Source: a virus
Virus record (IMG/VR): IMGVR_UViG_3300044621_000681
Coordinates: 1 to 27,722 of that record
Strand: one strand, 5' to 3'
DNA: 27,722 nucleotides
A program made the translations under genes and the position numbers. Shown here one piece after another: positions 15,453 to 21,898 of this stretch (positions are counted from its first letter, which is position 1; each line of letters begins with the position of its first letter). The notes beneath the pieces are model-generated. The model did not search any database, had not been told where the DNA came from, and saw only the letters and a list, made by a program, of their open reading frames with translations.

Positions 15453-15911
15453 ATGAAATTAACAGCACACTTTGCATTAGCAGAATTTACACGCAGTGAA
15501 TCAGCTAAAAGACATGGAGTATCTAACGAACCAACTCCTGAGCATTTACAGAACCTTATCGTTCTATGTGAGAAAGTATTAGAACCAATCAGAATGAAGT
15601 TTGGTCCTATTAATATTTCTTCTGGATACAGATCCAAGACTCTGAACCATTACATTGGAGGAAGCTTAAATTCACAACATTGTGAGGCTAAAGCGGCAGA
15701 TATTGATATGGATGGAATGGGTGGACCAACCAACAAAGAGATTTTTGACTTCATTAAAGATACTTTAGAATTTGATCAGTTAATTTATGAGTTCGGTACT
15801 GCAACTAATCCTGATTGGGTTCACGTTAGCTATAATGCAGGTAAGAATAGAAAACAAGTGTTGAGAGCACTAAAGGTAAATGGCAAAACAGCCTACGCAC
15901 CTTACAAATAA
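15453..15911 (+). CDS. Endolysin: M15 family zinc peptidase
   Basis: This 152-residue protein is of the Peptidase_M15_3 type. It opens LTAHFALAEFTRSESAKRHG (the usual F-x-x-x-E-F-x-x-S-x-x-A pattern). Next is INISSGYRSKTLN with the conserved S-G-Y-R-S, then SQHCEAKAADID supplying the zinc ligands H76 and D83. The acidic catalytic residue is likely within LIYEFG, and WVHVSY carries the third ligand H124. Such enzymes cut D-Ala or cross-bridge peptide bonds in peptidoglycan. There is no signal peptide, so release through the adjacent holin is expected. An A/C-rich stretch separates it from the phosphoesterase gene. Confidence 0.88.
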   Translation: MKLTAHFALAEFTRSESAKRHGVSNEPTPEHLQNLIVLCEKVLEPIRMKFGPINISSGYRSKTLNHYIGGSLNSQHCEAKAADIDMDGMGGPTNKEIFDFIKDTLEFDQLIYEFGTATNPDWVHVSYNAGKNRKQVLRALKVNGKTAYAPYK

Positions 15912-15932
15912 CCAAAACCAAAACCACACATA

Positions 15933-16637
15933 ATGAGCAAGAAAAATGTCCTAGTAATAGGCGACACTCATGAGCCATTTTGTCATCCAGGATACAAGAA
16001 CTTTTGCTATGAAGTAGCGAATAAGTTTCAATGTTCTGAGGTAGTACACATTGGAGATGAAGTTGACAATCATGCCATCAGTTATCACGAATCTAAACCT
16101 GACGGACATGGAGCAGGTAGAGAAGCAGACTTAGCACAAGCTGCTATGTACAAATGGTACAAGACTTTCCCTAATGTAAAAGTATGTATTGGTAACCATT
16201 CAGCCCTTCATAAAAGAAAGGCTCAAACAAGCGGTTTACCAGAACGTTTCATTAAATCCTATGAACAAGCTTGGGATGCTCCTAGAGGCTGGAAATGGGC
16301 TTTAGAATGGGAAATAGATAGTGTTCTATATACTCATGGTACAGGATCATCAGGACAGGCAGGTGCAATCAATAGAGCAAGAGATGCTCGACAATCAACA
16401 GTAATAGGTCATATACATAGCTTTGGAGGTGTTCTTTATAGTTCATCTGACAAGGATATGATATTTGGCATGAATGTAGGCTGTGGCATAGATATAGATG
16501 CCTATGCTATGGAGTATTCACGACCTTTCCCCAAAAGACCCACATTAGGCTGTGGAGTTGTTCTAGATGGTGGAAGAGTTGCTATATTTGTTCCAATGCC
16601 ACTAGGCAGTAAGATTATTAGGTTACCTAAAAAGTAA
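15933..16637 (+). CDS. Calcineurin-like metallophosphoesterase
   Basis: This 234-residue protein has all the signature blocks of the family: GDTH (residues 10-13), GDEVDNH (41-47), GNH (87-89), H135 in YTHG, and GHIH (159-162). These residues bind two metal ions and hydrolyse phosphoesters. Substrates in the family range from nucleic acids and cyclic nucleotides to serine/threonine phosphate. Its closest look-alikes are phage stand-alone phosphoesterases of unknown substrate. It is the last sizeable gene of the late arm, after the endolysin and an A/C-rich leader, and is followed by a long hairpin terminator. A role in lysis is not implied by the motifs. Confidence 0.85.
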   Translation: MSKKNVLVIGDTHEPFCHPGYKNFCYEVANKFQCSEVVHIGDEVDNHAISYHESKPDGHGAGREADLAQAAMYKWYKTFPNVKVCIGNHSALHKRKAQTSGLPERFIKSYEQAWDAPRGWKWALEWEIDSVLYTHGTGSSGQAGAINRARDARQSTVIGHIHSFGGVLYSSSDKDMIFGMNVGCGIDIDAYAMEYSRPFPKRPTLGCGVVLDGGRVAIFVPMPLGSKIIRLPKK

Positions 16638-16659
16638 CTATAGTTTAGTAAATATAAGA

Positions 16660-16703
16660 AAGTGTGTATTACATTGATATTCAATGCAGTATGCACTTTT
16701 TAT
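16660..16703 (+). terminator. Hairpin terminator after phosphoesterase gene
   Basis: A 17-base imperfect stem (16660-16676 with 16682-16698; three G-U pairs and one mismatch) is followed by a T-rich run. It sits about 20 bases after the stop codon. Confidence 0.7.
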
Positions 16704-16722
16704 TTCAGTATCAATTAAATCG

Positions 16723-16730
16723 TAAATTTG
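16723..16730 (+). promoter_or_regulatory. Candidate -7 box for the last two late genes
   Basis: TAAATTTG is an exact match to TAnnTTTG and lies between the terminator and the next gene. The ATG at 16732 begins only one base after it, so a normal transcription start would fall within or after that ATG. Either the true start is the in-frame ATG at 16768, or initiation is atypical. Confidence 0.45.
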
Positions 16731-16731
16731 T

Positions 16732-16893
16732 ATGAACAGAGAAGTAGACATCAAGATTAACCAATTAATGAAAGAAAAGACTCATTTAGAAGCTAGGCTT
16801 GAGTTGATTGTTAGGGAATTACGACTTACTGTACTTAAAAATAGTATCACAAATGTTAATGCACATCATACAACTGACCGAAGAGGAAGATGA
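16732..16893 (+). CDS. Small helical hypothetical protein (53 aa)
   Basis: This open frame encodes MNREVDIKINQLMKEKTHLE, then ARLELIVRELRLTVLKNS and a basic end. It appears to be one long amphipathic helix with heptad-like leucines, so a coiled coil is possible. Its end overlaps the start of the next gene in another frame (16853-16893). The start is uncertain: if the -7 box at 16723-16730 is real, translation probably begins at the ATG at 16768, giving 41 residues. No family recognised. Confidence 0.5.
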   Translation: MNREVDIKINQLMKEKTHLEARLELIVRELRLTVLKNSITNVNAHHTTDRRGR

Positions 16894-17125
16894 AAGCTAC
16901 GAGTTCCAGGATAATTCTGAGGAATCAGATGCTTATATCAACATCTATCAGGTGGCGAGTGTAACGGCTGATGAAGAAAATAGTGATAGGTGTTTTGTAT
17001 ATATGGCTAATGAAGATTATTTCTATGTGAATGAAACAGTAGAAAGCTTTATTGGTAGGTATCAAGCAGTCCTTTACGGATCAGTATTGACAAAGTTTTA
17101 TGACACTAGAAATAGTCATAATTAA
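16853..17125 (+). CDS. Acidic small protein, possible LytTR/FlbD-like beta fold
   Basis: About 90 residues: MLMHIIQLTEEEDESYEFQD, then a beta-strand series (AYINIYQVASVTADEE, CFVYMANEDYFYVNETVESF) and IGRYQAVLYG. The pattern of strand, I-x-x-I/V-x-V-T, strand, loop, then YFYVNETVESFI resembles the small FlbD/LytTR-like beta proteins, but this is a loose visual likeness. The ATG at 16853 is favoured because it follows ATCACAA (A/C-rich); ATG 16859 is two codons later, and a TTG at 16808 would be far into the previous gene. It is the last + strand gene before the convergent terminators. Confidence 0.6.
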   Translation: MLMHIIQLTEEEDESYEFQDNSEESDAYINIYQVASVTADEENSDRCFVYMANEDYFYVNETVESFIGRYQAVLYGSVLTKFYDTRNSHN

Positions 17126-17168
17126 AATAGCTCTCATGTGTGGTGTGTGATTGTGTGTAGTTTTGGTT

Positions 17169-17197
17169 AACCCTCAGGTAAAATCTGGGGGTTTTTT
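17169..17197 (+). terminator. Terminator closing the + strand late arm
   Basis: The stem aaccctcag/ctgggggtt (one G-U pair) with a 7-base loop is followed by six T. It ends the rightward late transcripts just before the leftward early region. Confidence 0.85.
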
Positions 17198-17203
17198 ATT
17201 ACG

Positions 17204-17232
17204 AAAAGACCCCACTATGAATAGCAGGGTCT
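17204..17232 (-). terminator. Terminator closing the - strand early arm
   Basis: Read on the - strand, agaccctgct pairs with agtggggtct (two G-U pairs) around a 6-base loop and is followed by four T. It lies 28 bases past the last leftward gene and 6 bases from the + strand terminator, forming a back-to-back convergent pair. Confidence 0.75.
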
Positions 17233-17259
17233 AACTTATTAAACTACAAACAAAACATA

Positions 17260-17448
17260 CTACTTTTTGTTATATACCGATGAAGCATAACCTATAGTTG
17301 CTACAACTGCTATAACGTATAAACATCTTTCGTACCATTCCCAACCTAATGGGTTGTACTTATTAATAATAAATGCAAATGGTAGATACAAACCTACTAA
17401 TAAAAGTGATAGGTTAATGATTATTTCTTTGTAAATTTTTGGATTCAT
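17260..17448 (-). CDS. Small two-helix membrane protein (62 aa)
   Basis: This is the last gene of the leftward arm. It encodes MNPKIYKEIIINLSLLLVGL, YLPFAFIINKYNPLGWEWYE and RCLYVIAVVATIGYASSVYN, then KK: two membrane helices at about 9-27 and 42-58 with a short loop. It starts two bases after the stop codon of the upstream gene, so it is co-transcribed with early genes rather than with the lysis block. A second holin or a superinfection-exclusion membrane protein is possible, but nothing in the sequence decides. Confidence 0.6.
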   Translation of the reverse strand: MNPKIYKEIIINLSLLLVGLYLPFAFIINKYNPLGWEWYERCLYVIAVVATIGYASSVYNKK

Positions 17449-17450
17449 AA

Positions 17451-17705
17451 CTAAAATGGTAATTTTTTATCCGTTGGTTTATAATCACCTGCTTTAAATG
17501 TATCCATTTCACAATAGAAATCACTTTGTTCAGGTCCTGCGTTCTTTTTGTCTTTGATAAGGATAGAACACCATCCTTTGTTAGAAGCTGCGAACTCATT
17601 TAGTTTCTTTAAGTCCTCTGGACCGAATGATACTTTTCTGAATGATCCGTAAGCTGATCTAAGTGTGAAACATCTTCCTAAGAAGTTCTCTTTTTGCGTT
17701 GCCAT
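17451..17705 (-). CDS. Conserved hypothetical early protein (84 aa)
   Basis: MATQKENFLGRCFTLRSAYG, then SFRKVSFGPEDLKKLNEFAA, WCSILIKDKKN, a beta strand and an end in DYKPTDKKLPF. It is a compact alpha/beta protein with Phe and Arg around two strand-like stretches. A small helix (PEDLKKLNEFAAS) and a Cys at FYCEMD are visible. Its leader ACCAAAACAAATATC is A/C-rich, a start context used throughout this arm. No catalytic motif was found; function unknown. I recall similar short proteins in Bacteroidota phages but cannot name the family. Confidence 0.7.
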   Translation of the reverse strand: MATQKENFLGRCFTLRSAYGSFRKVSFGPEDLKKLNEFAASNKGWCSILIKDKKNAGPEQSDFYCEMDTFKAGDYKPTDKKLPF

Positions 17706-17720
17706 GATATTTGTTTTGGT

Positions 17721-17924
17721 TTATAAACTATTTTTAATTCCTTCTTTGAATTTCTCTAAGTATAATACAGCATCCATAAGTTCTTGCTGTAAATGCTCAG
17801 CCCATTCTTTTGTGTTTAAGTCAGTCCTATCAAGATTAGTTCCGTATTTAGTAAAGCCTAAGTTAGCTCTATCTTTATACTTTGTAATTACAGACTCGAC
17901 TATACTATCATAATTATTCTCCAT
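17721..17924 (-). CDS. MazG/dGTPase-like short helical protein
   Basis: This 67-residue all-helical protein has the pattern KYG-x-L-x-R-x-D-L, then EWAEHLQQELMDAVLYLEKF. The E/E-x-x-D helix resembles the N-terminal domain of phage dATP/dGTP pyrophosphohydrolases (dGTP_diPhyd_N/MazG-like). It would sanitise or deplete a nucleotide pool if active, but at 67 residues it has only one helix pair and may need to oligomerise. It overlaps the start of the preceding gene by 11 bases, so the two are translationally linked. The likeness is from recall of motif order. Confidence 0.55.
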   Translation of the reverse strand: MENNYDSIVESVITKYKDRANLGFTKYGTNLDRTDLNTKEWAEHLQQELMDAVLYLEKFKEGIKNSL

Positions 17925-18126
17925 TCCCTTTATATTTTCTTACTTGTTCTTTAAGTTGTGCTCTCCATTTGATGTCTACTGTACCATCGTTTAAGATGTC
18001 TTCTACTAACTTAATAGTTTCAGCAGTTACAAACTTGTTTTCCTTAGGAACTACAGTAACCTTAACTTCTTTTGTAGTTGTCTTAGATACTTTTTCTGAT
18101 TTGTTTTCTAATTCTAGATTTTCCAT
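17914..18126 (-). CDS. Hypothetical early protein (70 aa)
   Basis: MENLELENKSEKVSKTTTKE, then a strand (VKVTVVPKENKFVTAETIKL), a helix VEDILNDG, and a basic C-terminal helix WRAQLKEQVRKYKGN. The N-terminus is probably disordered (Lys/Glu/Ser/Thr-rich) and the C-terminus amphipathic. It lies between the 32-residue basic peptide and the MazG-like gene, overlapping the latter by 11 bases. No family recognised. Confidence 0.6.
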   Translation of the reverse strand: MENLELENKSEKVSKTTTKEVKVTVVPKENKFVTAETIKLVEDILNDGTVDIKWRAQLKEQVRKYKGNGE

Positions 18127-18136
18127 AATTGTTGTT

Positions 18137-18235
18137 TTAACGCCCTTGACCTCGATATACTTTAGGTCTTGGACTATGTTTGTTATAAGATTTCTTTGCT
18201 CTTCCTTCTTTACGCTTCCCGAAACTCACCTTCAT
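18137..18235 (-). CDS. Very basic 32-residue peptide
   Basis: A short frame running ATG (18235) to TAA (18137) encodes MKVSFGKRKEGRAKKSYNKH and SPRPKVYRGQGR. About 12 of 32 residues are Lys or Arg. It overlaps the end of the VRR-NUC nuclease gene by 26 bases out of frame, and an 11-base gap follows before the next gene. The KVYRGQGR ending matches tiny peptides I recall from other Bacteroidota phages, so it looks conserved. A nucleic-acid-binding role fits the charge, but this is inference. Confidence 0.6.
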   Translation of the reverse strand: MKVSFGKRKEGRAKKSYNKHSPRPKVYRGQGR

Positions 18236-18581
18236 ACTCGTTCCAGATGCTGATTTTGCTTTCGCCATTGTCTAAAAATATTGTTAAATTAATTGTTCCG
18301 TCTGATACTTGTTGACATACAATAGATGTGCCACCACACATGCCTAAGTGAGTTAAGAAACTTGTCTGTGATACGCTTAGTCTATCACCTATAGCTTTAA
18401 TCTCACAAGCAATGAACTGACCATAGTTCTTATGATAACCTATGATGTCAGGTAAACCTTTCTTACCAATGAAAGACCTTCCCTTAACTGCTAGGTTATT
18501 ATTCCTCCATACTTCATAACCTAAACTATCTAAATATTCTAGCATCATCTTGGTTAAGTCACTTGCTGTTTTGTATGTCAT
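18210..18581 (-). CDS. VRR-NUC nuclease (PD-(D/E)XK)
   Basis: The 123-residue protein shows the VRR-NUC layout: an N-terminal helix with Glu15, GKKGLPDIIGYH containing Asp45, then GQFIACEIKAIGDRLSVSQ containing E60-x-K62 as the PD-(D/E)XK active site, and QTSFLTHLGMCGG as the typical closing helix. Such stand-alone VRR-NUC proteins are metal-dependent nucleases that act on branched DNA in phage replication or recombination. It sits downstream of helicase, methyltransferase and HTH genes. The family's substrate here is unknown. Confidence 0.85.
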   Translation of the reverse strand: MTYKTASDLTKMMLEYLDSLGYEVWRNNNLAVKGRSFIGKKGLPDIIGYHKNYGQFIACEIKAIGDRLSVSQTSFLTHLGMCGGTSIVCQQVSDGTINLTIFLDNGESKISIWNEYEGEFREA

Positions 18582-18600
18582 ATAAACGAAATTACATTAA

Positions 18601-18972
18601 TTAATCGAAACGGATCATCTCGACAGTTGGAACTTTTACATATCTTATGCCCTCAACTATCTTTGTTTTACCCCATTTAAAGTGTCTTCTTGCCTTTATT
18701 CTAAGCATCTCAGCTCGTATAAAGTAGATTCTATCTTTAAGGTCAAAGTTGATAGCAAAGAACTCTACTCTTGTATCAGCTATACCACTAGGTTTACCAT
18801 TATTCTCATATTCAAGCCACATGAATTTTTGCTTGAGTGCTTTTGGCTGTTGGATGACCAAGATTTTTGTGTTCCTAGCAAACAATAACAATGCCTGGTA
18901 AGTGCCATCAGCAGCCTTAGCTTGTTCTATGTCGAACTTACGAGTATTCTTATAGTTCCTATTTAAGTCCAC
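18601..18972 (-). CDS. Hypothetical early protein with GTG start (123 aa)
   Basis: The only start that fits is GTG at 18972, overlapping the preceding gene's end by 14 bases; the next in-frame ATG lies 50 residues later. The sequence runs MDLNRNYKNTRKFDIEQAKA, then YQALLLFARNTKILVIQQPK, FMWLEYENNGK and VEFFAINFDLKDRIYFIRAE. A basic segment (MLRIKARRHFKWGK) follows, and the end is VKVPTVEMIRFD. The strand pattern in the second half (VEFFAINFD, RIYFIRAE) could be part of a nuclease fold but has no complete catalytic triad that I can see. Function not assigned. Confidence 0.65.
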   Translation of the reverse strand: MDLNRNYKNTRKFDIEQAKAADGTYQALLLFARNTKILVIQQPKALKQKFMWLEYENNGKPSGIADTRVEFFAINFDLKDRIYFIRAEMLRIKARRHFKWGKTKIVEGIRYVKVPTVEMIRFD

Positions 18973-19168
18973 TTCGTCTTGGTAGTTTTAGTTTCTTAGC
19001 GTAAAAGTAAAGTGTTCTAGTTCCCATACCGATACCAACTGCAACGTCAGTAATCTCATTAAACCTTGCAGTATCATACCAAGCTTTTGTTATAATACGT
19101 TCTTTCATGTTCTCTATATTAAGGTCTTCGCCTTCTATTAACTCAACCTCGATAGATTTTTGCTTCAT
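18959..19168 (-). CDS. Small HTH-type protein (69 aa)
   Basis: The C-terminal half (NEITDVAVGIGMGTRTLYFY, then AKKLKLPRRSGLK) has the look of a helix-turn-helix with a basic recognition part. The N-terminus (MKQKSIEVELIEGEDLNIEN) is acidic. It starts two bases after the DnaB helicase stop codon and overlaps the next gene by 14. A tandem ATAGTTT repeat lies across this junction. A transcriptional or replication accessory DNA-binding role is likely but unproved. Confidence 0.6.
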   Translation of the reverse strand: MKQKSIEVELIEGEDLNIENMKERIITKAWYDTARFNEITDVAVGIGMGTRTLYFYAKKLKLPRRSGLK

Positions 19169-19171
19169 AGT

Positions 19172-20509
19172 TTATAGTTTATAGTCTTCAAATGTGGTTG
19201 TTTCTCCAATAAATCTAATAGGTATGTTACCAGTCTTACCATGTCTGTTCTTTTCTACCTTAACGATAACTAGGTCGTCAGGATGATATTCCTTACCACC
19301 AATCTCTACAGGCTCTTTCATTTCGTAGTAAGATGGTCGCATAAGCATAATAACAATGTCAGCATCTTGCTCAATACTACCTGACTCTCTAAGATCAGAT
19401 AACATAGGTAACTTATCAGCTCTTTCTTCTACCTTTCTAGATAACTGCGATAAAGCAATGATTGGTACTTCCAACTCTTTGGCTAAGGCTTTAAGGCTTC
19501 TGCTTATAAAACTTACTTCCTGCTCTCGGTTTTGGTTTTGTTTGCCTTGTCCACTCATAAGCTGAAGATAGTCTAGGAATATTACCTTAATACCATACTT
19601 CTGCTTAAGAATAGTAGCCTTAGCTCTGAGTTGTGAGATACTGATTCCTCCAGTATCCTCTATGTAGATGGGTGCTGTGATTATCTTGTCATCGGTCTTT
19701 AAAAGTAGCTTACGTTCATAGTCATTCAAATTATTGGTTCTAAGGCGTTTTAAGGGCACTTGACTCGTTATTGACTCTAACCTTTCAACAAGCTGTTCGG
19801 AGCTCATTTCAAGGCTAAAAATAGCCGTAGGAACGCTATTTAAGATAGCTAAGTGATAAACACTTGAAAGCATCATTGCTGTTTTACCTGCACCAGGTCT
19901 TGCAGCTATAATACATAGGTCAGGTTTACACCATCCTGCTATAGTCTTGTTTAATTCATCAAAACCAGTATTAAATCCTAAAAGTTCGCCATTACTTGCT
20001 AAGTCCCTAGCAAAGTTGATAGCCATAACTACGTCTGTTATGCTTTTTTCATATAAATTACCATATTCAAGTAAACCTATAAGTTGACTATTTAAGTCAG
20101 AAAGTAAATCTAAAGCTTGACTATCGTTGTCTAAACAACTATTCTCAGCTATTCTAAGTACTTTATATGCTTCACGCTTTTTGTACATCTCAATAACAAT
20201 CTCAATATGAGTGTTTATATGAGCTGTTGTAGTTACATTATCAGTTAACTTTGATAAGTAGTAAGCACCACCTTCTCTTATTATGTCCTCATCTTGTGAA
20301 AGTTTTTGAGCTACGGTAGTTAAGTCTATAGATATGTTACTATCATACATTTCCTTAATAGCGTTAAAGATTTTTTGGTGCTTTAAATCATAAAATATGT
20401 CAGTTTTTAGATGACCTATAACCAATGGGATAGTTCTTTTGTCTAAAAGCAAAGCTCCAAGTATGTTAGATTCAATATCTAAAGCTTTTGGTAGGTTTAT
20501 AGCTATCAT
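19172..20509 (-). CDS. dnaB: Replicative DNA helicase, DnaB family
   Basis: The protein has 445 residues. The N-terminal domain is helical (ALDIESNILGALLLDKRTIP, then IDLTTVAQKLSQ). The C-terminal RecA-like motor carries Walker A ARPGAGKT at 203-210, SLEMSSEQL, Walker B KVIFLDYLQL at about 308-317, and DLRESGSIEQDADIVIML at 372-389, the DnaB pattern. It unwinds DNA at the replication fork as a hexamer. Length is near the family norm (about 450). It is coupled to the methyltransferase gene by an ATGA overlap. No dedicated primase or polymerase was seen in the window, so the phage probably recruits host enzymes or codes them elsewhere. Confidence 0.95.
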   Translation of the reverse strand: MIAINLPKALDIESNILGALLLDKRTIPLVIGHLKTDIFYDLKHQKIFNAIKEMYDSNISIDLTTVAQKLSQDEDIIREGGAYYLSKLTDNVTTTAHINTHIEIVIEMYKKREAYKVLRIAENSCLDNDSQALDLLSDLNSQLIGLLEYGNLYEKSITDVVMAINFARDLASNGELLGFNTGFDELNKTIAGWCKPDLCIIAARPGAGKTAMMLSSVYHLAILNSVPTAIFSLEMSSEQLVERLESITSQVPLKRLRTNNLNDYERKLLLKTDDKIITAPIYIEDTGGISISQLRAKATILKQKYGIKVIFLDYLQLMSGQGKQNQNREQEVSFISRSLKALAKELEVPIIALSQLSRKVEERADKLPMLSDLRESGSIEQDADIVIMLMRPSYYEMKEPVEIGGKEYHPDDLVIVKVEKNRHGKTGNIPIRFIGETTTFEDYKL

Positions 20510-21144
20510 AATGTTTCTAATCTGTTTTTAATAATCTTTATATAATTTTCATCAATTTCATAACCTATATAACTATAACCTAATTCTTTTGCAACCTTTA
20601 ATGTCGTACCGCTTCCTGCAAATGGGTCAATTATTAGTTCATCATTTTTAGCAGTTGTTAGTATGATTCTTTTGATAATTTCTTCTGGTATTTGACATGG
20701 ATGTTCAGTTTTTTGTTTGCTAGTATTTTTTACTTGCTGAACTTCCCACCAATCATATAATTTAGCACCGTTTTTACCAGTTCTGTTTATATATGATTTT
20801 ATTCTTCTGTCATTAGGGTTTTTAAAAGGTTGTAATACTTTGGTAAAATCTGGTTTACAACCCCACCAACTTATAGTTCTACTTTGCTTACCAGTATTAG
20901 AATTATAAACCCATGTTACAACTTGTTCGCAATTATCAAAGCATTTTGATAGAATGTTTATTGTTTCTTCAGGATAATGAATAATTACACAAGGAGTTTT
21001 TATACATTTTAACAATTCTATATATTCATCTAATTTTAAATTATCCTTATAACTAGAATATCTATAGCTCTGATTATATGGAGGATCAGTTATTGTTAAT
21101 CCTTTAGGGTAATCGTATTTTCTAAAATCATCATTTATAATCAT
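20506..21144 (-). CDS. DNA N4/N6 methyltransferase (orphan)
   Basis: The protein has 212 residues. TDPPYN at 19-24 is the catalytic motif IV, and DPFAGSGTT at 173-181 is motif I, which binds S-adenosylmethionine. This order (catalytic motif before SAM motif) is the beta class. Other visible parts are YSSYKDN and TEHPCQIPEEI (145-155, motif near the FGG/target region). No cognate endonuclease was found nearby, so it is an orphan that probably guards phage DNA against restriction or marks replicated DNA. It overlaps its neighbours by one and four bases. Confidence 0.9.
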   Translation of the reverse strand: MIINDDFRKYDYPKGLTITDPPYNQSYRYSSYKDNLKLDEYIELLKCIKTPCVIIHYPEETINILSKCFDNCEQVVTWVYNSNTGKQSRTISWWGCKPDFTKVLQPFKNPNDRRIKSYINRTGKNGAKLYDWWEVQQVKNTSKQKTEHPCQIPEEIIKRIILTTAKNDELIIDPFAGSGTTLKVAKELGYSYIGYEIDENYIKIIKNRLETL

Positions 21145-21797
21145 TATTTAAGTTTTATTTGTGTAGTTATTTTGTTTGTAGGTACTTGGTTAAAATCCTT
21201 AGGCTTAATTATCTCATCATAGAATGATTCGTTATTTAAGTATGTATCAGGATTCTTTCTATATTGTTTATCAGGTTGTGCAATTTTATATTCCTTAGTA
21301 TGCTTAATAGCTTGTGTTCTTTGATCGTCAGTTAGTTTATTCCATTTACTTTCTAGTTTACTTTTACTACCAACCTTCTTATCATATAAATCCCACCAAG
21401 TATCAAAAGATATATTTATAGATTTATTATTAATTGTATTATTAAGTATTGTATTATTATCCTTCGCCTTTTCCGAATACCCCTCTTCGACTTTCCGAAT
21501 ACCTAATTCTCTTTTCCGAATAGGTACTGTAGGTGTCAAAATCCTTTGTTTTACTTGCTTACCATCATACAAAAGAAAGGTAGTTATATAGCCCTTACTA
21601 ACCAACTGGCTTACTAACTCACTAATCCTTGATGGACTCAACTGAAAAAACTCGGCAAAATACTTGTTACTCGCAAAGCAACCTTTCTCTTTATCTAAGC
21701 TATCTATCTCTACCAATAATAGCTTTTCCATCCATGTAAGGTTTTCGTCTAACCATACTTCTTTGGGAATCCAAACTCCCTTAAAATCTCTTTCCAT
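21144..21797 (-). CDS. Winged-helix replication protein (DnaD/O-like)
   Basis: Taken from the ATG at 21797, the protein is about 217 residues. The N-terminus (FKGVWIPKEVWLDENLTWME) plus FQLSPSRISELVSQLVSKGY is a winged-helix domain found in phage replication initiators and helicase loaders. The C-terminus has KVGSKSKLESKWNKL, then QYRKNPDTYLNN and FYDEII, a motif set typical of DnaD/DnaT/O-like loader tails. It lies directly upstream of methyltransferase and DnaB, supporting a helicase-loading role. An ATG at 21848 would add 17 residues, encoded by a GC-rich hairpin and unlike family starts, so I prefer 21797 but am not sure. Confidence 0.7.
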   Translation of the reverse strand: MERDFKGVWIPKEVWLDENLTWMEKLLLVEIDSLDKEKGCFASNKYFAEFFQLSPSRISELVSQLVSKGYITTFLLYDGKQVKQRILTPTVPIRKRELGIRKVEEGYSEKAKDNNTILNNTINNKSINISFDTWWDLYDKKVGSKSKLESKWNKLTDDQRTQAIKHTKEYKIAQPDKQYRKNPDTYLNNESFYDEIIKPKDFNQVPTNKITTQIKLK

Positions 21798-21822
21798 AAA
21801 ATAAAAGTGCCCTATCAAGTTC

Positions 21823-21888
21823 CCCCTACATTGCAGATAGGGGTTCATCTCAAGGGCAATAAGTTCTTAATGAGTCTGCAATACTCAT
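21823..21888 (-). promoter_or_regulatory. Paired hairpins with complementary loops (candidate kissing RNA or dyad operator)
   Basis: Read on the - strand, hairpin 1 (21888-21870) has arms ATGAGT and ACTCAT and loop ATTGCAG. Hairpin 2 (21843-21823) has arms CCCCTA and TAGGGG and a loop containing CTGCAAT. The two loops are exact reverse complements over 7 bases, so the hairpins could kiss in the mRNA. They span the ATG at 21848. The -7 box TATATTTG lies 2 bases before hairpin 1, so the transcript should begin at it. A repressor-bound dyad is an alternative. Confidence 0.5.
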
Positions 21889-21890
21889 GA

Positions 21891-21898
21891 CAAATATA
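21891..21898 (-). promoter_or_regulatory. Candidate -7 box for replication operon
   Basis: On the - strand this reads TATATTTG, an exact TAnnTTTG match, directly after the stop codon of the small gene 21899-22111. A start 4-7 bases on falls at the base of hairpin 1. No clear -33 element was found, so confidence is moderate. Confidence 0.5.

Noticed and set aside
16808-16852. TTG start for the acidic FlbD-like protein
   Set aside because: It lies deep inside the preceding small gene; ATG 16853 has an A/C-rich leader.
19165-19186. Tandem ATAGTTT repeats at the helicase/HTH gene junction
   Set aside because: Only about three short copies, partly coding for the last DnaB residues; no clear function.
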